A stretch of 64,000 bases of DNA from Neorhizobium petrolearium. GTDB lineage: Bacteria > Pseudomonadota > Alphaproteobacteria > Rhizobiales > Rhizobiaceae. Shown here one piece after another: positions 41,521 through 50,611 of this stretch; the stretch's first letter is position 1, and every line of letters starts with the position of its first letter. Location of the stretch: assembly GCF_017873175.1 (NCBI RefSeq), contig NZ_JAGGJW010000005.1, forward strand, positions 124,001 to 188,000, in the 5' to 3' direction. Under the pieces are notes generated by a model. It saw nothing but the letters and a program-made list of their open reading frames with translations. It was not told the DNA's origin and did not search any database. The position numbers and the translations under genes were made by a program.

Positions 41521-42312
41521 ATGCAGGCGGAAGAACTGTTCGATCTGAAAGGCCATGTGGCGGTGGTCACTGGGGCGGCGAGCGGGCTGGGACTGGCGAT
41601 CACCAAGACGCTCGCGGCCAATGGTGCGCATGTGGCACTGCTCGACCTGAACGCGGACACGCTAGCAGCCGCCACCAAGTGGATGAAGGACCACGGCTAT
41701 TCCGCCGAAAACCATGAGGTCGACGTGTCGGACAGCGCCGCCTTGCGGACGACGATCGACGGCGTCGCCGAGCGGCACGGTCGTCTCGATATTCTCGTCG
41801 CCAATGCCGGCATCAGCGGCGGCCCTAATTCCCGCACCAACGCGGGCGCCATCGAGAATGTCAGTGACGAGCTGTGGAAAAGGGTGGTGGATGTGAACCT
41901 CACCGCCACCTTCGTCGCCATCCAGTCCGCTGCCAAACATATGAAGAAGCAGACGAGCGGACGCATCGTCGCGATCGCCTCCATAGCCGGATTGCGGGGC
42001 GACCCAATGACCGGTTATGCCTATGCCTCTAGCAAAGGCGCCGTCGTCAACCTTGTCAAGCAGGCTTCCTGGGAGCTGGCACCTTATAACGTGCTGGTGA
42101 ATGGCATCGCGCCAGGCCCGTTCCGCACCAATATCGCCGGCGGTCGCATCCGCGAACCGGAGGTGGAAAAGGCCTTCGCCGACACCGTGCCGCTCGGCCG
42201 CATCGCAGAGACCGACGAGATCATGGGACTCGCCCTGCTGCTCTGCTCGAAAGCGTCCAGTTTCATGACCGGCGCGGTCATCCCGATCGACGGCGGCACC
42301 GTTGCGATCTGA
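41521..42312 (+). CDS. Short-chain dehydrogenase/reductase
   Basis: SDR of 263 residues with the classical TGAASGLG cofactor motif (17-24), NAG at 95-97, Ser154 and the Tyr168-Lys172 pair in YASSK. An Asp after the second strand (LLDLN) points to NAD preference. First gene of a plus-strand series continuing with aldehyde dehydrogenase and thiamine-diphosphate enzymes; GGGAGGAGAA lies before the ATG. Oxidises or reduces an alcohol/ketone; substrate unknown. Confidence 0.92.
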   Translation: MQAEELFDLKGHVAVVTGAASGLGLAITKTLAANGAHVALLDLNADTLAAATKWMKDHGYSAENHEVDVSDSAALRTTIDGVAERHGRLDILVANAGISGGPNSRTNAGAIENVSDELWKRVVDVNLTATFVAIQSAAKHMKKQTSGRIVAIASIAGLRGDPMTGYAYASSKGAVVNLVKQASWELAPYNVLVNGIAPGPFRTNIAGGRIREPEVEKAFADTVPLGRIAETDEIMGLALLLCSKASSFMTGAVIPIDGGTVAI

Positions 42313-42466
42313 AACATGCAGCGATCCAGGGTATGGCGAAATGCCGGAATTGACAATATCAGGCTCCCTGTTTTATCCCCTGAAAGCAGGAGGCGGCGAA
42401 CTGCGGCGTCACGCGTGCAAATGACGAATGGCAACGCACCTTTCTATTGAAGCCGGAGGAACGACC

Positions 42467-43930
42467 ATGAACATCGCGACCAGTTCTCCCCCCTCTTTCG
42501 AGGCGTATAAATCCCCGCGCCTGCTGATCGACGGCGTCTGGCTGGAGGACAGCGATCGCAAGACGCAGCCCGTCATCAATCCGGCCACCGAAAAGGCGAT
42601 CGGTACCGTGCCGCATGCCACGGCCGAAGACCTCGACCGGGCGCTGGAAGCGGCGAACCGGGCCTTTCCGCTGTGGCGCGCCACGAGCCCGCGCGAGCGC
42701 GGCCGCATCCTGAAACGCGCCGCCCACCTCATGCACGAGCGGCAGGAAGACATCGCCCGCCTCGCGACCCTTGAAATGGGCAAACCGATCGCCGAGGCGC
42801 GGCTGGAAACCCATTTCGCATGCGAGGAGATGGAGTGGTTCGCCGAGGAGGGCCGTCGCACCTACGGCCGCGTCATTCCGGGCCGTCTCGGCGAGACCCG
42901 CTTCCAGGTGGTCAAGGAGCCGGTCGGCCCGACCGCCGGCTTTTCCGCCTGGAATTTCCCGGTCGGCAACGCCGCCCGCAAGATGGGCTCGGCGCTGGCC
43001 GCCGGCTGCACGATGATCTACAAGCCGGGCGAAGAAGCTCCTGCAGCGGCAGCGGCCGTCGCCCAGTGCCTGATCGATGCGGGCGTGCCGGCGGGCGTCA
43101 TCGCCGTTGTCTACGGCGTGCCGGATTTCATCTCGCGTCACCTGCTTGCCTCGCCGGTCATCCGCAAGATCTCCTTCACCGGTTCCGTGCCGGTCGGCCA
43201 GCACCTCATCCGACTTGCTTCGGAAGGCCTCAAGCGGACCACGATGGAACTCGGCGGCCATGCGCCGGTGCTTGTCTTCGACGATGCCGACCAGACGTCC
43301 GCCCTGGAGATGTCCGTGCAGCGGAAATACCGCAACAGCGGCCAGGTCTGCGTCTCGCCCACCCGCTTCTACATCCAGGACAAGTCCTACGAGGCCTTCT
43401 GCGCCGGATTTGCGGAAAAGGCCTCGAAGCTGAAGGTCGGCGACGGCCTCGACCCTTCGAGCCATATGGGGCCTCTGGTGCATGCCCGCCGCCGCGATTC
43501 GATCGAGGCGCTGGTGCGGGATGCGACCTCGAAGGGCGCAAAACTCCTGGCCGGCGGCCACCGTGTCAACAACGAGGGTTTCTTCTATGCCCCGACAGTG
43601 CTCGCCGACGTGCCGGATGACGCCCGCATCATGAGCGAGGAGCCGTTCGGCCCGGTCGCGGTTCTCAACCGTTTCTCCGATTTCGACGACGCCATCGCCA
43701 AGGCCAACAATCTTCCCTACGGCCTTGCGGCCTACGGGTTCACCAATTCGCACAAAACCATCGCCCGGCTCTCCGACAATCTGGAAGCCGGCATGGTGGG
43801 CATCAACTCCTTCAACATCTCCATGCCGGAGACGCCCTTCGGCGGCGTCAAATACAGCGGTCACGGCTCCGAAGTCGGCATCGAAGGGGTAGAGGCTTAC
43901 ATGGTCACGAAGACGATCAGCATCACTTGA
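42467..43930 (+). CDS. Aldehyde dehydrogenase (succinate-semialdehyde dehydrogenase-like)
   Basis: Aldehyde dehydrogenase of 487 residues. Catalytic Glu261 (MELGGHAP) and Cys295 (SGQVCVSP), the oxyanion Asn in FSAWNFPVG near 163, and PFGGVKYSG at the end are present. The segment arrangement is close to succinate-semialdehyde and alpha-ketoglutarate-semialdehyde dehydrogenases. Start at 42467 has GGAGGAACG upstream. It follows the SDR by 154 nt and precedes a thiamine-diphosphate enzyme whose product could be its aldehyde substrate. Confidence 0.92.
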   Translation: MNIATSSPPSFEAYKSPRLLIDGVWLEDSDRKTQPVINPATEKAIGTVPHATAEDLDRALEAANRAFPLWRATSPRERGRILKRAAHLMHERQEDIARLATLEMGKPIAEARLETHFACEEMEWFAEEGRRTYGRVIPGRLGETRFQVVKEPVGPTAGFSAWNFPVGNAARKMGSALAAGCTMIYKPGEEAPAAAAAVAQCLIDAGVPAGVIAVVYGVPDFISRHLLASPVIRKISFTGSVPVGQHLIRLASEGLKRTTMELGGHAPVLVFDDADQTSALEMSVQRKYRNSGQVCVSPTRFYIQDKSYEAFCAGFAEKASKLKVGDGLDPSSHMGPLVHARRRDSIEALVRDATSKGAKLLAGGHRVNNEGFFYAPTVLADVPDDARIMSEEPFGPVAVLNRFSDFDDAIAKANNLPYGLAAYGFTNSHKTIARLSDNLEAGMVGINSFNISMPETPFGGVKYSGHGSEVGIEGVEAYMVTKTISIT

Positions 43931-43973
43931 GCCGGCGGATTTTTAGATCAAGAGTTTTCAGGAGGAGACTGCC

Positions 43974-45674
43974 ATGAAACATGTAAAACCGACCGGCCCT
44001 TTCGCCGCGGAAGCCGTGCTGACCCATATGAAGGCTGCCGGCATCGACGTGCTTTTCGCCAACGGCGGGACCGATTTCCCATCGATCATCGAGGCCTTTG
44101 CCCGCCAGTCGGAGACGGGGCTGGAGATGCCCGAACCACTGGTCATCCCGCATGAGGGCGTCGCCGTGGGCATGGCGCACGGCTACTACCTGATGACCGG
44201 CAAGCCGGCAGGCGTGATCGTCCACGTCAATGTCGGGCTCGCCAACTCCGTCATGGGCCTGATCAACGCCCGGTCTGAGAACGTGCCGATCATGATGTTC
44301 TCCGGCCGCACGCCGATCACCGAACATGGCCGCTTCGGCTCGCGCTCCTCGCCAATCCACTGGGGCCAGGAGATGTTCGACCAGGCCGGCATGGTGCGCG
44401 AAGCGGTCAAGTGGGATTACGAGCTGCGTTATCCGGAACAGGCGGGAATCGTCATCGACCGCGCCATGAGCATTGCCATGAGCGAGCCGCGCGGGCCCGT
44501 TTATCTCAGCCTGCCGCGCGAGGCACTGGCCGAAGGTGCGGAGATTGTGACTGGCCATCGTTCGACCGTTGCACCCACGTCCTACGGTCCGGCCGATCCG
44601 GCGCTTGTCGCCGAGGCCGCCGACCTGCTCGCCAAGGCAAAGAACCCGCTCGTCATTACGCAGAGCCCGGAGCTTGCTTCCGATTTCGAGCCGCTCGCAA
44701 GCTTCATCGACAAATACGCCCTGCCGACCGTCGAAATGTGGGCGACCCGCCTGGCACTGCCCTCCGATCATCCGATGATGGTAGGCCGCGACTCGACGCA
44801 GGTGCTGAAGGAAGCCGACGTGGTCGTGGTCATCAACGCCGCGGTTCCGTGGATCTCCGATCATACTGCCCCCGCCGAAGGCGCCAAGGTCATCGCAATC
44901 GGCCCGGACCCGCAGCATAGCCGCGTGCCGATCCGCAGCTTCCCGATCGACATCGCACTCGCCGGCGGCACCAACAAGACAATCGCAGCGCTCGCAGCAG
45001 CCATGGCGGAAAAGGTGCCGGCGAGCGAAACCTTCTCTGAGCGTCGTGAGAAATGGGCCAAGGTGAAGGCAACCCAGTTCGAAGCGGCCGCGAAGCGTGC
45101 TGCCCTCGGCAATGGTTCGCCGATGACGCCAGCCTATGTGAGCGCTTGCGTCTCCGCCATTATGGACGAGAAGACCACCGTTGTGAATGAACTTGGCATC
45201 GATCCGTCGGTGATGGAGTTCAAGCACCCGAAGTCTTTCTTCTCGACGCCGCTTTCCGGCGGTCTCGGCTTCGGTCTTACGGCGGCGCTCGGCGCCCAGC
45301 TCGGCGACCGTAGCCGCCAGGTGATCGCAACGATCGGCGACGGCTCCTACATGTTCGCCAACCCTGTCGCCTGCCACCAGACGGCAACCGCCCTGAAGCT
45401 GCCGCTGCTGACGATCGTCTTCAACAACGGCATCTGGAATGCCGTGCGCCGCTCGACGCTCTACATGTATCCGGACGGCAGTGCAGCGACCGCCAACACC
45501 ATGCCGATCACCGCGCTCGATCCGGCTCCGGATTATGCGGCCGTCGCCCGCGCCCATGGCGCCCATGCGGAACGCGTCGAGACCGGCGCGGACCTGCCGG
45601 CAGCGCTGCAAAGGGCACTTGCCGCGACCAAGAGCGGCCGGCAGGCCATGCTCGAAGTCATGGTCTCCTACTGA
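43974..45674 (+). CDS. Thiamine pyrophosphate-requiring enzyme 1 (acetolactate synthase-like)
   Basis: ThDP enzyme of 566 residues with the usual three domains: N-terminal PYR domain with the catalytic Glu61 (VIPHEGVAVGMA), central domain (about 200-330) and C-terminal PP domain with the ThDP/Mg motif GDGSYM at 455 followed by NN near 483. The family includes 2-oxoacid decarboxylases, carboligases and 2-hydroxyacyl-CoA lyases. Adjacent to an aldehyde dehydrogenase and to a 2-hydroxyacid oxidase, which fits decarboxylation of a 2-oxo acid to an aldehyde. GGAGGAGACTGCC precedes the ATG. Confidence 0.9.
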   Translation: MKHVKPTGPFAAEAVLTHMKAAGIDVLFANGGTDFPSIIEAFARQSETGLEMPEPLVIPHEGVAVGMAHGYYLMTGKPAGVIVHVNVGLANSVMGLINARSENVPIMMFSGRTPITEHGRFGSRSSPIHWGQEMFDQAGMVREAVKWDYELRYPEQAGIVIDRAMSIAMSEPRGPVYLSLPREALAEGAEIVTGHRSTVAPTSYGPADPALVAEAADLLAKAKNPLVITQSPELASDFEPLASFIDKYALPTVEMWATRLALPSDHPMMVGRDSTQVLKEADVVVVINAAVPWISDHTAPAEGAKVIAIGPDPQHSRVPIRSFPIDIALAGGTNKTIAALAAAMAEKVPASETFSERREKWAKVKATQFEAAAKRAALGNGSPMTPAYVSACVSAIMDEKTTVVNELGIDPSVMEFKHPKSFFSTPLSGGLGFGLTAALGAQLGDRSRQVIATIGDGSYMFANPVACHQTATALKLPLLTIVFNNGIWNAVRRSTLYMYPDGSAATANTMPITALDPAPDYAAVARAHGAHAERVETGADLPAALQRALAATKSGRQAMLEVMVSY

Positions 45675-45687
45675 GAAGGCGTCGGCG

Positions 45688-46911
45688 ATGGGGGGAGGAA
45701 CCGGAGACAACGCAAAGACGCTGGCGGAACTCCGCCGGCGTTACCCGATGGTCAGCGATCTCGAGAAGCGGGCGAAATGGCGTATTCCGCGTTTCGCCTA
45801 CGAGTTTCTGCAGGGCGGCGCCGGAGACGAGACGGGGCTGAACCGCAACCGTTCGGCGCTGAAGGCGGTCGAGGTCGTGCCGCGCTACGGCATTGACGTT
45901 ACCAAGGTCGATACCTCCGTCGAACTCTTCGGCCATCGTTACGCCGCACCGATCGGCATTTCGCCGATCGGCCTCGATGGCATGATGTGGCCAGGAGCAA
46001 CGGAGCGTTTCGCCCAGGCCGCCCAGGCCCATAACATCCCCTATATGGTCGGCACGCTCGCCTGTTCAACGATCGAGCAGGTGGTGGAATGGGCGCCCGA
46101 CGTCACCTGGTTCCAGCTCTACCCGATGGCTCCGGACAATCATCGGTACAGTCTCGAAATGGCCGAACGCGCCCGTGTGGCTGGCGCGAAGGTTCTTGTC
46201 GCCACTCTGGATGTGCCGGTACGTGCCAAGCGACCGCGCGATCTGAGGAACGGTCTCGTCATGCCCTTCCGGCTGACGCCGAAGACGATGATACGGGCGG
46301 CGATGGCGCCGCTGTGGCTCGGTGCCGTCCGCCGGAACGGCATGCCGACCTTTGCCAATATGGCGACGTTCGCCGGCGGCACGGATCACGGCGCGACGGC
46401 AGGCTTCGTGCAGAAACATATCGGCGGCGGCTTCCCGTGGGAGCAGATCGCCAGGCTGCGCGACAAATGGCCGGGCCCGATGATGGTCAAGGGCGTCATG
46501 CATCCGGCGGATGCGGAAAAGGCGCTGGAACTCGGCCTGAACGGTGTCGTCGTCTCCAACCACGGCGGCCGCCAGTTCGATGCCGCGCCGGCGACGATCG
46601 ACGTGCTGCCGGAGATCGCCCGCATCGTCGGCACACGCGGCACCGTGCTGTTCGACAGCGGCGTCGTTTCCGGCGTCGACATGCTGCGGGCGCTTGCCTG
46701 CGGCGCGCATTCCTGCTTTGCCGGGCGCGCCTTCATGCTGGGGCTTTCCGCCCTCGGCGACCATGGCGCCACCCATATGGCGCAGGCCTTCATCGAGGAA
46801 TACCGCATCGCGCTCGGCCAGAACGGGCTCTTGAGTTCCGACGAGGCCCGCCGCGCGCCCGTGCGCCATCCCGGCGCCTGGACCGCAGAGAATTTCAAAC
46901 TTCGTAGCTAA
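45688..46911 (+). CDS. FMN-dependent alpha-hydroxyacid oxidase/dehydrogenase (LldD/mandelate dehydrogenase family)
   Basis: Enzyme of 407 residues oxidising an (S)-2-hydroxy acid to the 2-oxo acid. The active-site base His292 is in SNHGGRQ with the following Arg; the N-terminal AYEFLQGGAGDETGLNRNR is the family opening, MVKGV contains the FMN-contact Lys, and FDSGVVSGVDMLRALACGA binds the FMN phosphate. A hydrophobic loop near 200-240 (PKTMIRAAMAPLWLGAVRR) resembles the membrane-association segment of the mandelate/lactate dehydrogenases. It lies between two thiamine-diphosphate enzymes, 13 nt behind the first. The ATG at 45688 has GAGAAGG upstream; a longer open frame is shadow. Confidence 0.9.
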   Translation: MGGGTGDNAKTLAELRRRYPMVSDLEKRAKWRIPRFAYEFLQGGAGDETGLNRNRSALKAVEVVPRYGIDVTKVDTSVELFGHRYAAPIGISPIGLDGMMWPGATERFAQAAQAHNIPYMVGTLACSTIEQVVEWAPDVTWFQLYPMAPDNHRYSLEMAERARVAGAKVLVATLDVPVRAKRPRDLRNGLVMPFRLTPKTMIRAAMAPLWLGAVRRNGMPTFANMATFAGGTDHGATAGFVQKHIGGGFPWEQIARLRDKWPGPMMVKGVMHPADAEKALELGLNGVVVSNHGGRQFDAAPATIDVLPEIARIVGTRGTVLFDSGVVSGVDMLRALACGAHSCFAGRAFMLGLSALGDHGATHMAQAFIEEYRIALGQNGLLSSDEARRAPVRHPGAWTAENFKLRS

Positions 46912-46934
46912 TCCGTTCCCGGGAGGGGAAACCC

Positions 46935-48590
46935 ATGAAAGTCGCAGACGCCATTGCCGAAATCTTGAAGCGCGAAGGGATTGAGATCGTCTGCGGTTAT
47001 CCGGTAAACCACGTTCTCGAGCACGTCGCGATGGCCGATATCCGCCCGATCATCGTGCGCCAAGAGCGTCACGGCCTGCACATGGCCGACGCCATGTCAC
47101 GCTTGAGCTCCGGCAAAACGATCGGCGTCTTCGCCATGCAGCTTGGCCCGGGCACGGAAAACGCCTATGGCGGCATCGCCCAGGCCTATTCGGAATCGGT
47201 TCCGATCCTCGTGTTGCCGATGGGCTACGAGCGCCGCATCGCGCATGTGGACCCGAACTATAACGCCACCCGCTCGATGCGAGATATCACCAAGTCGGCC
47301 GAGCCAATCACGCTCGCGGAAGAAATTCCCAACATTTTTCGTCGCGCTTTCTCAAAACTTCGCAACGGCCGGGGCGGACCCGTTTTGATCGAGATCCCCA
47401 ACGATATGTGGCAGCACGAAGTGCCGGAACCGCTGAATTATCGGCCGGTCCTCGCCACCCGCTATGGGCCTGATCCGGCGGCGGTGAAGGAAGCCGTCGA
47501 CCTGCTGCTCGCCGCCAGGCGCCCGGTTCTTTATGCCGGCCAGGGCGTCCATTATGCCGAGGCCTGGCCGCAGCTGAAGGAGCTTGCCGAACTGCTGGCG
47601 ATCCCGGTCTCGACCAGCCTCGAAGGCAAGAGCGCGTTTCCAGAAACCCATCCCCTTTCAGTCGGCGCTGGCGGTGCTGCGATCTCCAAGACGCTCCGGC
47701 ATTTCCTCGACACGTCAGACCTCATCTTCGGCATCGGCTGCTCGTTCACTGAAACCGCCTTTGGTGTGCAGATGCCACTCGACAAGACGGTGATCCACGC
47801 CACCCTCGATCCGGACCATGTCAACAAGGACATCGAGGCCAAGGTGGCGCTGATCGGCGATGCGGCGCTGACGCTCGATGCCGTTCTCGCTGAACTCAAG
47901 GCCCGCAAGATCGAGACCCGCGACAGCAAGGATGTCGCCGCCGAGATCGCGAAAGTGCAGGAAGAATGGCTTTCGGAATGGATGCCGAAGCTGACCTCGC
48001 AGAGCAAGCCGCTCTCGCCCTACCGCGTCCTCTGGGACCTGCAGCACACGGTGGATATCGAGAACACGATCATCACCCATGACGCCGGCAGCCCGCGCGA
48101 CCAGCTTTCGCCCTTCTGGAAATCGGTGAAGCCGCTCACCTATATCGGCTGGGGCAAGTCCACCCAGCTCGGTTACGGCCTCGGACTGGCCATGGGCGCC
48201 AAGCTCATGCATCCGGACAAACTCTGCATCAACGTCTGGGGCGACGCGGCGATCGGCTTCACAGGCATGGATTTCGAAACTGCGGTGCGCGAACGCATTC
48301 CTATCCTGTCGATCCTGCTCAACAACTTCTCCATGGCCATGGAACTGCCGATCATGAAGGTCTCGACGGAGAAATACCGCTCGACCGATATATCCGGCGA
48401 TTACGCTGCCTTTGCCCGCGCCCTTGGCGGCTATGGCGAGCGCGTTATCGATCCGGACGAGATCATCCCGGCGATCCGGCGCGGCGTCGAACAGACGCAG
48501 AAGGGCGTGCCGGTCCTGCTCGAATTCATCACCACGCAGGAAATCGCCCGCTCGCGTTATCACCGCATGCTGACGGGTGAGAAAAAATGA
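46935..48590 (+). CDS. Thiamine pyrophosphate-requiring enzyme 2 (acetolactate synthase-like)
   Basis: Second ThDP enzyme, 551 residues, only distantly similar to enzyme 1. Catalytic Glu44 is in VRQERHGLHMAD; the PP-domain motif is GDAAIGF at 436, with a GDA in place of the more usual GDG, followed by LLNN near 466. Starts with CGYPVNHVLEH, where the ALS family usually has a G-P-G. It overlaps the FAD-linked dehydrogenase gene by 4 nt. Reaction unknown; decarboxylase, lyase or carboligase are possible. Confidence 0.88.
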   Translation: MKVADAIAEILKREGIEIVCGYPVNHVLEHVAMADIRPIIVRQERHGLHMADAMSRLSSGKTIGVFAMQLGPGTENAYGGIAQAYSESVPILVLPMGYERRIAHVDPNYNATRSMRDITKSAEPITLAEEIPNIFRRAFSKLRNGRGGPVLIEIPNDMWQHEVPEPLNYRPVLATRYGPDPAAVKEAVDLLLAARRPVLYAGQGVHYAEAWPQLKELAELLAIPVSTSLEGKSAFPETHPLSVGAGGAAISKTLRHFLDTSDLIFGIGCSFTETAFGVQMPLDKTVIHATLDPDHVNKDIEAKVALIGDAALTLDAVLAELKARKIETRDSKDVAAEIAKVQEEWLSEWMPKLTSQSKPLSPYRVLWDLQHTVDIENTIITHDAGSPRDQLSPFWKSVKPLTYIGWGKSTQLGYGLGLAMGAKLMHPDKLCINVWGDAAIGFTGMDFETAVRERIPILSILLNNFSMAMELPIMKVSTEKYRSTDISGDYAAFARALGGYGERVIDPDEIIPAIRRGVEQTQKGVPVLLEFITTQEIARSRYHRMLTGEKK

Positions 48591-49963
48591 GCGACCTGCA
48601 ATCCACCCTCGACGCGCTGAAGCTGCATTTCGGCGAGCGGCTTTCTACCGCCGACGCGGTGCGCGAGCACCACGGCCATGACATGTCCCGCCAGCCGACA
48701 CGGCTGCCGGATGCCGTGGTCTATGCCGAAAACGAGGACGAGGTGGCGCGTGTCGTCTCGGCCTGTTTCGAAGCGGGCATTCCAGTCACGCCGTTTGCGG
48801 CCGGTTCCTCGATGGAAGGCCATACGATCCCGCTCAAGGGCGGGATTTCGCTGGACCTCACCCGCATGAACCAGATCGTAGCGGTCAACCATGAGGATTT
48901 CGACGCGCAGGTGCAGGCGGGTGTTACTCGCAAGCAGTTGAACGCCCATATCCGCGATACCGGCCTTTTCTTCCCGATCGATCCCGGCGCCGACGCCTCG
49001 CTCGGCGGCATGGCCTCGACCCGCGCCTCCGGCACCACCGCAGTGCGCTACGGCACGATGCGGGAGAACGTACTGGCACTGCGTGTCGTCACCCCGCAGG
49101 GCAGGATCATCACCACCGGGAGGCGGACGAAAAAGTCCTCGACGGGCTATGACCTGACGAAACTCTTCGTCGGTGCGGAGGGGACGCTCGGCGTCATTAC
49201 CGAGGTGACGGTCAAGCTACACCCCATCCCGGAGACCATCGCATCGGCCGTCTGCACCTTCGAGACGATGCGGGGCGCGGTCGAGACGGTCATTGCGACG
49301 ATCCAGAGCGGCATTCCGGTCGCCCGCATAGAATTCCTTGACGAAGTCGCCGTCGAGGCGGCGAACCGCCATGCCGGGCTGACGCTCAAGGTGGCGCCGA
49401 CCCTCTTCCTCGAATTCCACGGCAGCCCGCGCTGGGTGGAGGAGCAGTCCAATACCGTGGCCGAGATCGCTGGCGATCTCGGCGGGTCCGATTTCCAGTG
49501 GTCGACCCGCACCGAGGACCGCGAGCGGCTGTGGAAGGCCCGCCACGAGACGATCTATTCCAACCAGACGTTGAGGCCCGGCTGTAGGGCCTTCACGACC
49601 GATGTCTGCGTGCCGATCTCCAGGCTGGCGGATGCCGTGCTCGCCGCGCGCGAAGATATCGACAATTCCTTCGTGATGGGCAAGATCATCGGCCATGTGG
49701 GCGACGGTAATTTCCATGTCGGCTACCTGATCAAGCCGGAAATTCCGGAGGAACTGGCGGAGGCCGAGCGTCTCGCGGAAAGGCTTTACCAGCGCGCCAT
49801 GGACATGGGCGGCACGTTCAGCGGCGAACACGGCATCGGCATCTCCAAGCTGAAATATCTCCGCCGCGAACACGGCGATGCGGTCGACATGATGAACGCC
49901 ATCAAGGCGGCAATCGACCCGAAGGGCATCATGAACCCCGGCAAGCTCGGCCAGGTCGGATAA
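48587..49963 (+). CDS. FAD-binding 2-hydroxyacid dehydrogenase (GlcD/D-lactate dehydrogenase family)
   Basis: Flavoprotein of 458 residues. The PCMH-type FAD domain shows PVTPFAAGSSMEGHTIPL (about 66-83) and DPGADASLGGMASTRASG near 130-147; the C-terminal FAD-oxidase domain includes GHVGDGNFHVG near 367 and SGEHGIGISKLKYL near 410. It oxidises a (R)-2-hydroxy acid such as D-lactate or glycolate and passes electrons to a quinone or cytochrome. As last gene of the series it would complement the FMN enzyme for the opposite stereoisomer. Confidence 0.92.
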   Translation: MSDLQSTLDALKLHFGERLSTADAVREHHGHDMSRQPTRLPDAVVYAENEDEVARVVSACFEAGIPVTPFAAGSSMEGHTIPLKGGISLDLTRMNQIVAVNHEDFDAQVQAGVTRKQLNAHIRDTGLFFPIDPGADASLGGMASTRASGTTAVRYGTMRENVLALRVVTPQGRIITTGRRTKKSSTGYDLTKLFVGAEGTLGVITEVTVKLHPIPETIASAVCTFETMRGAVETVIATIQSGIPVARIEFLDEVAVEAANRHAGLTLKVAPTLFLEFHGSPRWVEEQSNTVAEIAGDLGGSDFQWSTRTEDRERLWKARHETIYSNQTLRPGCRAFTTDVCVPISRLADAVLAAREDIDNSFVMGKIIGHVGDGNFHVGYLIKPEIPEELAEAERLAERLYQRAMDMGGTFSGEHGIGISKLKYLRREHGDAVDMMNAIKAAIDPKGIMNPGKLGQVG

Positions 49964-49975
49964 TCCTCTCCTGCC

Positions 49976-50479
49976 TCACCGGCTGAGATCGATGCGGCTC
50001 GTCACCACAGACTTGCCGCTCGCCGGATCGTTGTCCACCGTCTGAAGACGGAGACGGTCATTGCCGATCCTCTCGATCGTCATTTTGGCGGCGCGGTCGC
50101 CGTTCGTCACCCGTGCCCAGCGGACACCAAGATTGATCGCATTGCCCCGCCTGTTGCCTGCAAGCGTCGAAGATTGGCCTGACGGCCCGACATAGGTGCC
50201 GCGATAGCCATGGTCGGATGCCCGGAGATTGGCGGAGATTTTCCGCCGGACGACCAACAGGCCGCGACAGTTTCCGTGCATGGACAGAGCGGTGGTCACG
50301 GCCTCAATCGCCAGATGGCAGGTAATGTTGATCGGACGGGCTCCGATGCGCGTCAGCACCATGCCCCTGCCGCTCCAGTTTCCCGCGAGCATCCGCAGAA
50401 AATTACCTTCGGCTGCCGGCGAGAGGGACGGCCAGAAAATTGTGGCGGCGATTAAGGCGGAAGCGAGAAAACTACGCAT
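49976..50479 (-). CDS. Exported hypothetical protein
   Basis: Protein of 167 residues with a signal peptide (residues 1-23, ending SPAAA-like PAAEG). The mature part is probably beta-rich, with two Cys (residues 54 and 70 region) that could form a disulfide. Alternating hydrophobic and charged strands such as LRLQTVDNDP suggest a small barrel or sandwich. No family recognised; the minus-strand position facing the end of the catabolic block shows no functional link. Confidence 0.65.
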   Translation of the reverse strand: MRSFLASALIAATIFWPSLSPAAEGNFLRMLAGNWSGRGMVLTRIGARPINITCHLAIEAVTTALSMHGNCRGLLVVRRKISANLRASDHGYRGTYVGPSGQSSTLAGNRRGNAINLGVRWARVTNGDRAAKMTIERIGNDRLRLQTVDNDPASGKSVVTSRIDLSR

Positions 50480-50611
50480 GGCGGTAATCTGTCTTCACGT
50501 TTCGCTTCCAACGCCAATTGCTGAACCAGGTTCCGCCGCGCACGCGAAGGTGATGACAGTTGGCCTCCCCTGCCCTACCTGCTCTTCCTCAGGAAACAGG
50601 GAGAAGAGAAG

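Noticed and set aside
43923..45710. A 595-residue minus-strand frame opposite ThDP enzyme 1
   Set aside because: Antisense shadow; the plus strand carries complete ThDP motifs and a strong ribosome site.
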